This document shows, one piece after another, positions 1 to 7,890 of a stretch of 10,827 nt of DNA. Below the pieces are notes generated by a model that did no database searches, had not been told where the DNA came from, and was given only the letters and a program-made list of their open reading frames with translations. The stretch comes from Gammaproteobacteria bacterium. GTDB lineage: Bacteria; Pseudomonadota; Gammaproteobacteria; DSM-16500. Location: positions 1 through 10,827 of the forward strand of contig JAJONP010000058.1 of assembly GCA_021323555.1 (NCBI GenBank), given 5' to 3'. Numbering within the stretch: the stretch's first letter is position 1; each line of letters starts with the position of its first letter. Both the position numbers and the translations under genes were made by a program.

Positions 1-3000
1 ACCTTTCTCAAATAAATCTGTGAAATCTAAACTTAAACGTCGCGGCAGTGTTTGTAAATTTAAAATATTTAACATACGGCCAAAACCTATTTTCGCATTG
101 GTTGAGTTTTCTAAATTAATCACTCTTCCTTTTCCAACGACCAGTAAAATATGACCCTCCATGTTGGATAACGTTGGATGATAAGGTGCATCTAACCATG
201 ACAAATTAAATTCTGCGCTACCTGTCTCTGCGACAAGATTCGCTAAACTCAATTCCCAAGCTTGTAAAAACTGGCTCACATTTTGCGTTTTAAGCGTACC
301 TCGAAAATGGGTTTGAGATTGATCGTTGAGCAATAACCAACTGCCCTCTGCATTTAAATTAAAAAGAGTAGAATGAATGTTAAATCTCTTAATTTCGATG
401 CCTGATGCATTGGGAATAATATTTAATATGACACGTCCTAATGATTTATCACGATAACGCACATCATCGCCTATCAATGAAAATTCAGGTATTTTTTTTA
501 CGTCCCACGATGGCGAATTGTCTGAAGGCGTTAAATATAAACGTTTAAATTCCGCATGGATCGCTTCTTGAGCATTATCTTTAGGCAGCCAAATCTGGCC
601 TATGATATCTGGACTCGTAATCGCTATTTTCCAATTCAACTCATTAGGGATGATTTCGAGATGCGCACTCGCTAATTTTTGCCCTAATAAAGCGATTTGA
701 TTGGCTTGTATATCAAGCATTTTCAATTGCCAATCTTGGTCTAACTTTTCGTAAGTTAAAGCTGCTGTCGCCAGGTTCCCATAAGTGAGATTTGCCTGCA
801 AAGGCTGATCTTGGTTGAGATTGGCTGTCAATTCAAAATCACGCGATTGACTTTCTTTTTTTGCATAGTTTTCATAAGCAACAGGTAATTTCACTGACAT
901 ACCCACCAAATTCGAATGAATGGATAGTTGCGTTGGCTGTGCGTATTGTGCCGACATAATACGAAGCTCTGCGGTATAATCCGCCGCGCCTTTCAGATAT
1001 TTGGCTAAGGGTATATTTAACCAGGCTTGTAAAGCAGGTACCGTCATCCTGCCTTTTAAAATTGCTTTCATCACAGGCGGAGAATGCGGTTTATATTCAG
1101 TATTGATATCAAAATTAATAGGTTCATTAAACAAACGTCCTTTTGTATTCGTCATTTGAATGGATTTTTCAGTGAAATGCAAAGTACCTGCTAAATGATC
1201 TAGTCCTAATCTCCAGTCAGGCAATTGTAGGCTTGCAGCCGACACTTGCAAATTACCCTGCACTTGAGTTTGTTCTGGAACTCTCACTGGAACATGACAC
1301 GCTAATTTTAATTGCATCGGTCCTGTCAATTGCATACCTTCTAAGTTTTTACCGATGGTTCTTCGTAATGGACTGTTCTGAATGAAACGTAAACCCTGGG
1401 CTATATCTGTATCAATGAGCGTATTCAAATGTAAAATTTGTGGATGCGCAGGGCCAATGTAAGGAATACTGGCATACATTTTAGTTAAAGGAACATCAAA
1501 AATTTGTGCGGAGGTGGCATCAGCCATCATGGAAGCCCCTGAGAAAATTAACCTTCCAGAAAGATGATGAATGGCTGGCCACTCAGGTGCATATTCAAAA
1601 TCTAAATCTTTTACATTCGCATCTATCAGAAATTTACCATTTCCTTTTTCAAAAGGAAAATCACTTAGTTTTCCTTGGACTATCACTTTGGCTGAATCTA
1701 TTTTTCCACCGTGAAAGCGATGATGTAGCCATTTAGCAAAGGGTGGTTCAAGTAATTTTAAGGGTAAATAATTTTCTATTGTACCCGCATCTAAAAAAGA
1801 AAAATGACCTGTTAAATTTAATAGGGGTGATGCATCTTCTGGTAAAAGCATTGTCATCTCTGTCGAGATATCAATGTTTTCATTTTTAATTTGTAATTTT
1901 TTGGCTTCTATCCACCAAGCACCATTCATTTTTTTCTGCCACTCTACATCACCTGAAATATTCTCTAAAAGAATGGGTTTTGCAAAAAACGGAAGGTATT
2001 CGATTTTCGTTTTTTGACTATCTAATCTTAGCTTTCCTTGTTTTTCGTCTAAGGAGATATTACCACTTAAGTTTTTAATACTTGGCAATTTTTGCCATGC
2101 ATTAAAAGACAAATCGGAAAATTCTGCTGAATAAGTGTTATATTCTGGTTTTGTGATGTCTTCTGATTGAATATCCAATGCGCGTACTTCACCCTTAAGA
2201 GCCAGTGCCATAAGTTCTTTTTTCATGGGCTCTGTTAGTAAACCGCTTGCCAGCGCTAACGCGCTACTATCAGCTAAATCAAGATAACCCACTTGTAGAT
2301 GATAACCTTTTGTTTTAGGCTGCAAAGTCATTGAAAAATGAGTGGTTGGCCATAAATGTTGAGGAAAATCGAGTGAAATATTTTCGCCTGAAAATAGCTG
2401 ATGATCACCCTTTTGTTGCCAATTGACATTTCCACTGGCTCGCGAAATGATGAGGGTTTTCTGACTCACGAAGGATTGCAATTGTATTTCATAACATTGA
2501 AATTGAGTTTGGACTTTTTGTAATTGGCGATTATCCCATGTTATCCAAACTTTTCCACTGCCCACTCCCTGCTTTACTTGTAAACCATGCCATGTAAAAT
2601 GGCTTAACCATTGCGGTAATGACAATGCTTCTAAATAGAGGTAAAGCGTAACATGAGATGCGTTGTTTAAAATATCTAGAGCCTCACCTGTCCACTCCAA
2701 ATGAATCGTTGCACGCGTTGGTGTCTTTTGATCTAATATCGCTTGCCCATTTAAATCATGTCTCTTCCCTGTATTACTTAACACTAAATTCGTTAATGTA
2801 AAAAATCTTTTTTGCCTTTTTTCTGCCATAAATTGAATGTTGATATTACGTAACTGAAGATAAGGTCTTGAGAGTATCCATGTTGTTACTGTATTAGCAG
2901 CCACGGCAGTGCCTGTAAAATTATCCTGAACTGAAAAATCACCTAAACCTTCGAGATGGACCTGCCCTGATTTTTTTTGATAAAGAGTAGTTGATACACC

Positions 3001-3348
3001 ATCCAATATAATATTTTCTGGCAATAGTTTTCTTTTCATTAAACTTTCAATAATACTCATATTAATTTTGAGTTTATGGATTTTAAAAGATGGTTTTAAT
3101 GTTTTTTTATCTAAAATAGCAATTTTTTGAAATGTCAGCATGGGTCCGAGATGATACCAGGAGATATGCACTTGGTTGATTGTTACAGGCGTATGAAGAA
3201 AATCACTTGCCCATTTTTCAAAATCAACTCGGTGTGCATTTAAGAAAGGTGTTGATAAATGACTTAAGCTCACGGCTATTGCCGCTAAAATAATGACTCC
3301 TGCAATGCTGTAACTCAGCCATCGCAGTACTTTTATAAAAATGCCCAC
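1..3348 (-). CDS. yhdP: YhdP, AsmA-like inner-membrane/periplasmic bridge protein (C-terminus cut by window edge)
   Basis: A single uninterrupted minus-strand frame of 1116 codons runs from a GTG at 3348 to the left edge without a stop. Residues about 8-24 form one hydrophobic helix after a short basic start (signal anchor). The rest is a long beta-rich polypeptide typical of the DUF3971/AsmA-like superfamily. The last visible residues include GRMLNILNLQTLPRRLSLDF, which matches the signature near the C-terminus of YhdP. E. coli YhdP is about 1266 residues, so roughly 150 are missing here. In E. coli, YhdP with TamB and YdbH moves phospholipids from inner to outer membrane; the same role is inferred. 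The GTG lies 5 nt after the rng stop, so translation is probably coupled. AAGGA sits only 2 nt before the GTG; an ATT at 3342 has better spacing (8 nt) and would be an alternative start. E. coli also has yhdP after rng. Confidence 0.9.
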   Translation of the reverse strand, partial: MGIFIKVLRWLSYSIAGVIILAAIAVSLSHLSTPFLNAHRVDFEKWASDFLHTPVTINQVHISWYHLGPMLTFQKIAILDKKTLKPSFKIHKLKINMSIIESLMKRKLLPENIILDGVSTTLYQKKSGQVHLEGLGDFSVQDNFTGTAVAANTVTTWILSRPYLQLRNINIQFMAEKRQKRFFTLTNLVLSNTGKRHDLNGQAILDQKTPTRATIHLEWTGEALDILNNASHVTLYLYLEALSLPQWLSHFTWHGLQVKQGVGSGKVWITWDNRQLQKVQTQFQCYEIQLQSFVSQKTLIISRASGNVNWQQKGDHQLFSGENISLDFPQHLWPTTHFSMTLQPKTKGYHLQVGYLDLADSSALALASGLLTEPMKKELMALALKGEVRALDIQSEDITKPEYNTYSAEFSDLSFNAWQKLPSIKNLSGNISLDEKQGKLRLDSQKTKIEYLPFFAKPILLENISGDVEWQKKMNGAWWIEAKKLQIKNENIDISTEMTMLLPEDASPLLNLTGHFSFLDAGTIENYLPLKLLEPPFAKWLHHRFHGGKIDSAKVIVQGKLSDFPFEKGNGKFLIDANVKDLDFEYAPEWPAIHHLSGRLIFSGASMMADATSAQIFDVPLTKMYASIPYIGPAHPQILHLNTLIDTDIAQGLRFIQNSPLRRTIGKNLEGMQLTGPMQLKLACHVPVRVPEQTQVQGNLQVSAASLQLPDWRLGLDHLAGTLHFTEKSIQMTNTKGRLFNEPINFDINTEYKPHSPPVMKAILKGRMTVPALQAWLNIPLAKYLKGAADYTAELRIMSAQYAQPTQLSIHSNLVGMSVKLPVAYENYAKKESQSRDFELTANLNQDQPLQANLTYGNLATAALTYEKLDQDWQLKMLDIQANQIALLGQKLASAHLEIIPNELNWKIAITSPDIIGQIWLPKDNAQEAIHAEFKRLYLTPSDNSPSWDVKKIPEFSLIGDDVRYRDKSLGRVILNIIPNASGIEIKRFNIHSTLFNLNAEGSWLLLNDQSQTHFRGTLKTQNVSQFLQAWELSLANLVAETGSAEFNLSWLDAPYHPTLSNMEGHILLVVGKGRVINLENSTNAKIGFGRMLNILNLQTLPRRLSLDFTDLFEKG

Positions 3349-3353
3349 TTTCC

Positions 3354-4613
3354 TTATTCCTTTTCTTGCTGCGCACGAAAAAGCTCATTACTGATCGTTT
3401 CAGGTGATTTTATTGTACCCCGATGCTGGCAAACAGGACAGGGCACACATAACACACGCTCTAAGCTTTCACGTGTACGCTTACGTGTCATTTGTACCAA
3501 GCCTAAACTGGTTAACTCGCTCACCTCTGTTTTAACACTGTCTTTAGAAAAAGCGAGTCGCAAGCGCTCTAACAATTCTATTTTATGTTCTGGATGGCTC
3601 ATATCAATAAAGTCGATAATAATAATTCCACCCAGATTCCGCAAGCGGACCTGCTGTGCAATCACGTCTACTGCTTCCTGATTGATTTTAAAAATAGTTT
3701 CATCAGGATTACCATGACCTAAATAAGAACCTGAATTCACATCAATAGCGACTATCGCTTCTGTTTGATCAAAAATCAAATAGCCTCCTGATTTTAAATA
3801 AACCTTTCGACGCAAAGCTTCTTGTAATTGCGTTTCTACTCGATTGATATCAAAAATAGGTTGCGGGCCTGCATGATATGCAATACGTTCAACTAATTTG
3901 GGTGCATGGTGCCTGGCAAATTCACGCATCTCCTGTACTATGTGCGCTTGGTCTACTCTCACTTTGTCAATTGTGTCAGACGCAATATCTCGCAATAAAC
4001 GCAAAGCTATAGGTTGTTCGTTGTAAATACAATCGCCTATTTTTGCTTCTCGGCTACGTGCTAAAACTGTATGCCAGGCTGTTTCTAAAAATGCTTTATC
4101 TATCGCTATGGCCTCACTCGTTGCTGTCATAGCTGCCGTTCGAAAAATATAACCGTTGCCATTTGCTGGCGAAAGTATTTTTAATAAACGTTCGCGTGTT
4201 GATTCATCTGTAATACGCTGTGAAACCGCTATTTCTTCGATGCCTGGCGTAAGGACAAGATAACGTGCAGGCAATGTAAACTGCGTTGTCACGCGCACGC
4301 CTTTTGAGCCCAAAGCATCTTTATAGACTTGCACAAGAATTTCTTGGCCTTGGCGCAATAACTCACGTATATCTGTACCAGGTACTGTGGTATGAATATC
4401 GCTGATATGCAAAAATGCAGCACGCTCAAAACCAATATCTACAAAAGCGGCTTGAATTCCCGCGACTACCCGATGCACCCTGCCCTTGTAAATATTTCCT
4501 AGTACGCTGGGATGCGAACTACGGTCAATATAGACTTCCCGCAGGATGCCATTCTCCACTAATGCAACTCGCACTTCACGAGAAGTCACATTCACTAATA
4601 TTTCTTCAGCCAT
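3354..4613 (-). CDS. rng: Ribonuclease G, short form without the C-terminal small domain
   Basis: RNase E/G family endoribonuclease (419 aa) that cuts single-stranded RNA, known in E. coli for 16S rRNA 5'-end maturation and mRNA turnover. The S1-like RNA-binding domain is near the N-terminus (about 36-100, GNIYKGRVHRVVAGIQAAFV), followed by the 5'-sensor/RNase H-like region. Catalytic metal ligands are visible as D291 and N293 in AIDVNSG and D334 in IIIDFIDM, with the same 43-residue spacing as RNase E D303/D346. The zinc-link CPVC motif is at 392-395. The protein ends about 24 residues later, whereas E. coli RNase G (489 aa) continues about 70 more; the S1 insertion is also shorter. The ATG shares its A with the mreD TAA (4613) and lacks a good Shine-Dalgarno, which suggests translational coupling. 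yhdP follows after 5 nt. Confidence 0.95.
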   Translation of the reverse strand: MAEEILVNVTSREVRVALVENGILREVYIDRSSHPSVLGNIYKGRVHRVVAGIQAAFVDIGFERAAFLHISDIHTTVPGTDIRELLRQGQEILVQVYKDALGSKGVRVTTQFTLPARYLVLTPGIEEIAVSQRITDESTRERLLKILSPANGNGYIFRTAAMTATSEAIAIDKAFLETAWHTVLARSREAKIGDCIYNEQPIALRLLRDIASDTIDKVRVDQAHIVQEMREFARHHAPKLVERIAYHAGPQPIFDINRVETQLQEALRRKVYLKSGGYLIFDQTEAIVAIDVNSGSYLGHGNPDETIFKINQEAVDVIAQQVRLRNLGGIIIIDFIDMSHPEHKIELLERLRLAFSKDSVKTEVSELTSLGLVQMTRKRTRESLERVLCVPCPVCQHRGTIKSPETISNELFRAQQEKE

Positions 4614-5089
4614 TAGATTGCATACACCCTTTCACGCAAAATACTACACACCCATGGCCATAATAATAAACTGGTAAAAGGACACATCCAGTACAGCCAA
4701 CTTGTCGGTAACGCACCTAAAAATCCTTGGATGCAAAATAAAATAAATTGATATAACAAAACAAATAAACAGAGAGTAAAACTTTGCTGCCATAAGGGAT
4801 ACATGCGTAATTGATTAACCATTCGTGAAATAAGATAAATCACAAGCGTTAATGCTAACGCGTGCTCACCTAACAATGTTCCTTGCAATACATCTAAAAA
4901 AATACCGAGCAACCAGGCAATGCCTATATTAACTCGTTCGGGTACTGCAATCGTCCAATAAGCGAGCATCATTAAAACCCATGCAGGGCATAACCAAATA
5001 GCCCAATGGGGCATAGGTAATAAAGTTAAAATAAATGCTACGAGTAAGGTCGCTGGGACCCTCAATTTGTATCGGTTCGATTCTGTCAT
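4613..5089 (-). CDS. mreD: Rod shape-determining protein MreD
   Basis: Small polytopic inner-membrane protein (158 aa) of the elongasome, which works with MreB, MreC, RodZ, RodA and PBP2 in lateral-wall synthesis. Hydrophobic segments lie at about 11-48, 54-70, 77-90, 103-124 and 130-150. The conserved MreD stretch around residues 44-80 (YWTIAVPERVNIG, then GIFLDVLQGTLLGEHALAL) closely matches the E. coli equivalent. The length is normal (E. coli 162 aa). A modest AGG lies 6 nt before the ATG. It sits 60 nt after mreC, and its TAA overlaps the rng ATG by one base, so mreD and rng are in one transcript. In E. coli a maf-type gene lies between mreD and rng; here there is no room for one. Confidence 0.95.
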   Translation of the reverse strand: MTESNRYKLRVPATLLVAFILTLLPMPHWAIWLCPAWVLMMLAYWTIAVPERVNIGIAWLLGIFLDVLQGTLLGEHALALTLVIYLISRMVNQLRMYPLWQQSFTLCLFVLLYQFILFCIQGFLGALPTSWLYWMCPFTSLLLWPWVCSILRERVYAI

Positions 5090-5149
5090 ATTTTACCTAT
5101 TGAAATATCTGAGCAAGCGCAGTTTAGTAGTGTTTAGACGTAACGTTAT

Positions 5150-5986
5150 TTAGCGCGAATTACTGTTATTTCCTGGCCAAATTAATAATACGCCTCGGCT
5201 TCTCTCTAAATGTGCAGCAGGCTCAACTAAAATCGTCAAAAATTGTAATCCTGGATCTTTCACCACTTTTACTATTTGTCCAACAGGATAGCCGGCTGGA
5301 TAATTTTCTCCTAGCCCTGATGTCATTAATACATCACCTACTTGCACATCAGCTGTTTGTGGCACATTCAATAATTTTAATTTACCCGAGTACGCATCAC
5401 CCACTGCAATGGCTCGCATACCATTACGCGCTACCTGAATAGATAACCCACTATGCGCATCATTAATCAATAAAACGCGGCTGGTAAGTCGATCAACCTG
5501 AACCACTTGCCCCATTACCCCATTGGCATCTAATACAGGTTGCCCAACGAAAACATTATCGTGACTGCCTTTATTTAATAGCACTTGATTCAAAAAAGGG
5601 TTGGAAGAAACAGATAATAACTGTGCAATTAATACTCTTCCTCGAATCTGTAAAGAAGATCGTTTTAATGCTTTCAGCTCGTTATTTTCTAATTCAATGG
5701 CTAATAAACGCTGTACTTGCGCACGCAACAGTAATTGTTCTGCTTTTAAATTCAAATTTTCTTTGACTAAGGAATCGTGGGTGCTCACCGTCTCCTGTAA
5801 TGTATCCACTAATTTAATAGGAAAATGTACAACATATTGCAGTGAAGCAATCGGTATAGAGAGTATGGCACGTAACTGCACCATGGCTGTTACATGCTTA
5901 TCCAAAAACATTAATATAACCGCTAGTAAAAGCAAAGCAAAAAGACGCACACCCGACTGGGTGCTTTGGGTAAAAATCGGTTTAAT
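5150..5986 (-). CDS. mreC: Rod shape-determining protein MreC (probable ATT start; GTG alternative at 5950)
   Basis: Bitopic elongasome scaffold protein linking cytoplasmic MreB to periplasmic PBP2. Using the ATT at 5986 the protein is 278 aa; from the first conventional codon, GTG at 5950, it is 266 aa. The extra 12 residues plus initiator give (M)KPIFTQSTQSGVRL, which aligns without gaps with the E. coli MreC N-terminus (MKPIF, then I-R-L at 13-15). AGGAGG at 5995-6000 is 8 nt from the ATT but 44 nt from the GTG, and a TAG overlaps it, so no other upstream start is possible. After the membrane helix (about 15-35) comes a coiled coil (about 60-105), then the MreC beta-domain with NKGSHDNVFVGQPVLDANGV and LTSRVLLINDAHSGL. 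It lacks the Pro/Ala-rich tail of E. coli MreC (367 aa) and ends soon after LLIWPGNN. Confidence 0.93.
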   Translation of the reverse strand: MKPIFTQSTQSGVRLFALLLLAVILMFLDKHVTAMVQLRAILSIPIASLQYVVHFPIKLVDTLQETVSTHDSLVKENLNLKAEQLLLRAQVQRLLAIELENNELKALKRSSLQIRGRVLIAQLLSVSSNPFLNQVLLNKGSHDNVFVGQPVLDANGVMGQVVQVDRLTSRVLLINDAHSGLSIQVARNGMRAIAVGDAYSGKLKLLNVPQTADVQVGDVLMTSGLGENYPAGYPVGQIVKVVKDPGLQFLTILVEPAAHLERSRGVLLIWPGNNSNSR

Positions 5987-5994
5987 TCCAAAAT

Positions 5995-6000
5995 CCTCCT
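5995..6000 (-). promoter_or_regulatory. Perfect Shine-Dalgarno AGGAGG of mreC that decides the start
   Basis: The minus strand reads AGGAGG here, immediately followed by ATTTTGGA and then ATT AAA CCG. The 8-nt spacing to the ATT at 5984-5986 is optimal, whereas the GTG usually called by gene finders is 44 nt away. The upstream in-frame stop (TAG, 5999-6001) overlaps this site, which excludes any earlier start. Confidence 0.8.
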
Positions 6001-6016
6001 ATTCTAAGAATATCCA

Positions 6017-7081
6017 TTATTCTTTGGATAAGAAATACATATTAGATGAACCAATCATCTCTAATGCCTTACCTCCACCGCGAGCCACACAAGTCAAAGG
6101 CTCCTCTGCGATAATCGCTGGCAGACCCGTTTCTTCCATAAACAAGCGATCCATATTACGTAATAATGCACCGCCGCCTGTCAGCATCATACCACGTTCT
6201 GCAATATCAGATGCCAGCTCGGGTGGCGCTTGCTCTAATGCAGCCCGCACAGCACCTAGAATACCTGATAACGGCTCTTGTAATGCTTCTAAAATTTCAT
6301 TGCTCGTCAATGTAAATCCACGGGGCACGCCCTCAGCGAGATTACGGCCACTGACTTCCATATCAAGCACATGGTTCGTTGGATAAGCCGAACCTATCTC
6401 ATGTTTGATTCTCTCAGCCGTTGATTCACCAATTAAAGTGCCATAATTACGACGCACATAATTGATGATCGCTTCATCAAACCGATCGCCGCCAATACGA
6501 ACTGACGCAGAGTACACAATACCATTTAAAGAAATAATAGCTACCTCAGTCGTGCCACCGCCAATATCCACTACCATTGATCCCCGGGCTTCATCCACAG
6601 GCATACCCGCGCCCATTGCCGCAGCCATTGGCTCTTCTAGTAAAAATACTTCTCGTGCACCTGCCCCTATCGCTGACTCACTAATGGCTCGACGTTCCAC
6701 TTGGGTAGAACCACAAGGCACGCAGACCACCACCCGGGGGCTATGACGTAAAAAACGCTTCTTTTGGACTTTTTGAATAAAATGCTCCAACATGACTTTT
6801 GCGAGACGGAAATCGGCAATGACACCATCTTTCATAGGTCGGATGGCATCAATATTGCCTGGCGTGCGTCCTAGCATGAGCTTGGCCTCGCTCCCCACCG
6901 CCACAACGTGTTTTTGACCCGTAGAACCAGGTTGGGTAGAAACAGCAACCACAGACGGTTGATCAAGTACAATTCGCTTTTCACCTCGACTATAAATCAA
7001 AGTATTCGCTGTTCCCAAATCGACTGATAAATCGGAGCTACTACTACTATTAGAAATATACCCACGTAATCTTCTTAACAT
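6017..7081 (-). CDS. mreB: Rod shape-determining protein MreB (bacterial actin)
   Basis: Actin-fold ATPase (354 aa; E. coli 347) that polymerises on the inner membrane and guides the lateral peptidoglycan synthesis machinery. Visible motifs are phosphate-1 [10 protein letters not shown] (21-30), [22 protein letters not shown] (70-91), the [11 protein letters not shown] region with E149/E150, phosphate-2 [11 protein letters not shown] (170-180), and the adenosine motif [11 protein letters not shown] (297-307). Most of the protein is nearly identical to E. coli MreB. The N-terminus [10 protein letters not shown] resembles the membrane-binding amphipathic helix, but a run of five serines (12-16) not present in E. 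coli follows, encoded partly by a (CTA)4 repeat on the plus strand. GAGGGAG lies about 11 nt before the ATG. It is the first gene of mreBCD-rng-yhdP; mreC begins 30 nt after its stop if the ATT start is used. Confidence 0.98.
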   Translation of the reverse strand: MLRRLRGYISNSSSSSDLSVDLGTANTLIYSRGEKRIVLDQPSVVAVSTQPGSTGQKHVVAVGSEAKLMLGRTPGNIDAIRPMKDGVIADFRLAKVMLEHFIQKVQKKRFLRHSPRVVVCVPCGSTQVERRAISESAIGAGAREVFLLEEPMAAAMGAGMPVDEARGSMVVDIGGGTTEVAIISLNGIVYSASVRIGGDRFDEAIINYVRRNYGTLIGESTAERIKHEIGSAYPTNHVLDMEVSGRNLAEGVPRGFTLTSNEILEALQEPLSGILGAVRAALEQAPPELASDIAERGMMLTGGGALLRNMDRLFMEETGLPAIIAEEPLTCVARGGGKALEMIGSSNMYFLSKE

Positions 7082-7190
7082 CGCCTACGCTACTCCCTCT
7101 GGACACACACTTAATATGGATAACGAATTCTAATAGATAAAGGGGGGGTGAAGCTAGTTGATTTATTAGGGCTAGGCAATCAAAAATATA
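7082..7190. other. Intergenic gap between toxin gene and mreB
   Basis: This 109-bp gap should hold the mreB promoter, but no convincing -35/-10 pair is visible. TAGAAT (minus strand) resembles a -10 without a matching -35. It includes a run of seven C/G and a weak TTGATT/AATCAA inverted repeat, but no GC-rich hairpin followed by T residues. Read-through from the upstream TA operon into mreB therefore cannot be excluded. Confidence 0.5.
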
Positions 7191-7595
7191 TTAAAAATAG
7201 CCTTCTTTCACAAAATCACCTGGTTTTATTATATTAATGCCCTGATAGCCAGAGACACTTAGTAAATCTTGGTCACCACTCACAATAATTTTAACCTTGG
7301 CCGATAACGCACAAGCGATAAATTTGTCATCATCAGGATCGCGGGAAACGGATCCTTTTAATTTCTCTGGTGCATATATATCAGCATGGATAGTTAATAA
7401 TTCAATAAATAGGGATAAATCTATAGGCGGATATTTTTTTGATAAGGCTTTTGATACGCGATCATATTCATTCAGAATTTCTTGAGATACAACAATTCCA
7501 ATTTTTCGCTGTTGCCACGCTTTTAAGATTTGATAAGGCGGTCCAGCCCAGAATATTCCGGAGATAAAAACATTTGTATCTAAAATAATTTTCAC
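7191..7595 (-). CDS. PIN-domain ribonuclease toxin of a type II toxin-antitoxin module
   Basis: The 134-aa protein is a PIN-domain protein resembling the family 'putative toxin component, PIN family' (TIGR00305 type). The expected acidic metal-binding residues are present: D6 in ILDTNVFISG, E43 in EILNEY, the cluster DPDDDKF (86-92), and D108 in VSGDQDLL. PIN toxins are Mg2+/Mn2+-dependent RNases; the RNA target cannot be told from sequence. The start is a GTG whose bases overlap the antitoxin's TGA (GTGA, 4-nt overlap). With no strong Shine-Dalgarno, synthesis is probably coupled to the antitoxin. No frameshift or missing catalytic residue is seen, so the toxin looks intact. The mreB gene follows 109 nt downstream on the same strand. 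Confidence 0.88.
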   Translation of the reverse strand: MKIILDTNVFISGIFWAGPPYQILKAWQQRKIGIVVSQEILNEYDRVSKALSKKYPPIDLSLFIELLTIHADIYAPEKLKGSVSRDPDDDKFIACALSAKVKIIVSGDQDLLSVSGYQGINIIKPGDFVKEGYF

Positions 7596-7855
7596 AATTC
7601 TTTTCGCACTTTTTTTATTGTTTTTTGAATATCTGATTTTTTAATTTTCGACTGCCTAGCTTGCTTCTTTGCTTGAGCAATAAGATAATCAAAATTTTTC
7701 ATGGAAGGCGATCTTATAGCCTTTAATAGGATAACATCTTTCTTTCCCAGAACAATGAACTGTTTTCCTTCCTTTAATTTTAAAGCTTTCCGAATTTCTT
7801 CTGGAATAACAACCTGACCTTTCGATGACATTCGTGTTGTTGTAAATGATCTCAT
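7592..7855 (-). CDS. AbrB/SpoVT-domain (MazE-like swapped-hairpin) antitoxin
   Basis: A small basic protein of 87 aa from the ATG at 7855. Its N-terminal half carries the AbrB/SpoVT motif MSSKGQVVIPEEIRKALKLK followed by EGKQFIVLGKKDVILLK, the swapped-hairpin DNA-binding fold. The Lys-rich C-terminal half (KKQARQSKIKKSDIQKTIKK) is probably the toxin-binding tail. The 7855 start is preferred over the in-frame ATG at 7870 because AGAGG lies 6 nt upstream of it; the 7870 ATG falls inside the operator palindrome and almost at the predicted transcription start. Its stop overlaps the toxin start. By analogy with the family, it neutralises the PIN toxin and represses its own promoter, alone or with the toxin. 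Confidence 0.88.
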   Translation of the reverse strand: MRSFTTTRMSSKGQVVIPEEIRKALKLKEGKQFIVLGKKDVILLKAIRSPSMKNFDYLIAQAKKQARQSKIKKSDIQKTIKKVRKEL

Positions 7856-7868
7856 GAGACACCTCTTC

Positions 7869-7890
7869 ATAATCTTACTAGTAAGATTAT
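7869..7890. promoter_or_regulatory. 22-bp perfect palindrome, probable TA operator
   Basis: The half-site ATAATCTTACT is followed directly by its exact reverse complement, giving 11+11 bp without spacer or mismatch. It covers five of the six -10 bases and the predicted transcription start, so a bound dimer would block RNA polymerase. AbrB-type antitoxins bind such dyads in their own promoters; binding here is inferred. Confidence 0.75.

Noticed and set aside
1506..1736. Plus-strand 76-codon frame opposite yhdP
   Set aside because: The complementary frame is the continuous YhdP coding sequence; this one has no ribosome site or family resemblance.
6018..6041. Similarity between the mreB end (TTCTTTGGATAAGAAATAC) and 7963-7981 (TCTTTCGGATAAGAAATGC)
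   Set aside because: The mreB copy encodes its own C-terminus. The match is about 16 bp with mismatches and shows no further extension, so it is most likely chance.
5601..6386. A 261-codon plus-strand frame opposite mreC/mreB
   Set aside because: It is the antisense shadow of two strongly conserved genes. Its peptide has no recognisable domain and runs across the mreB-mreC junction.
7838..7870. ATG at 7870 as antitoxin start (92 aa)
   Set aside because: It lies inside the operator palindrome about 9 nt from the predicted transcription start and has no Shine-Dalgarno, while the ATG at 7855 has AGAGG 6 nt upstream.
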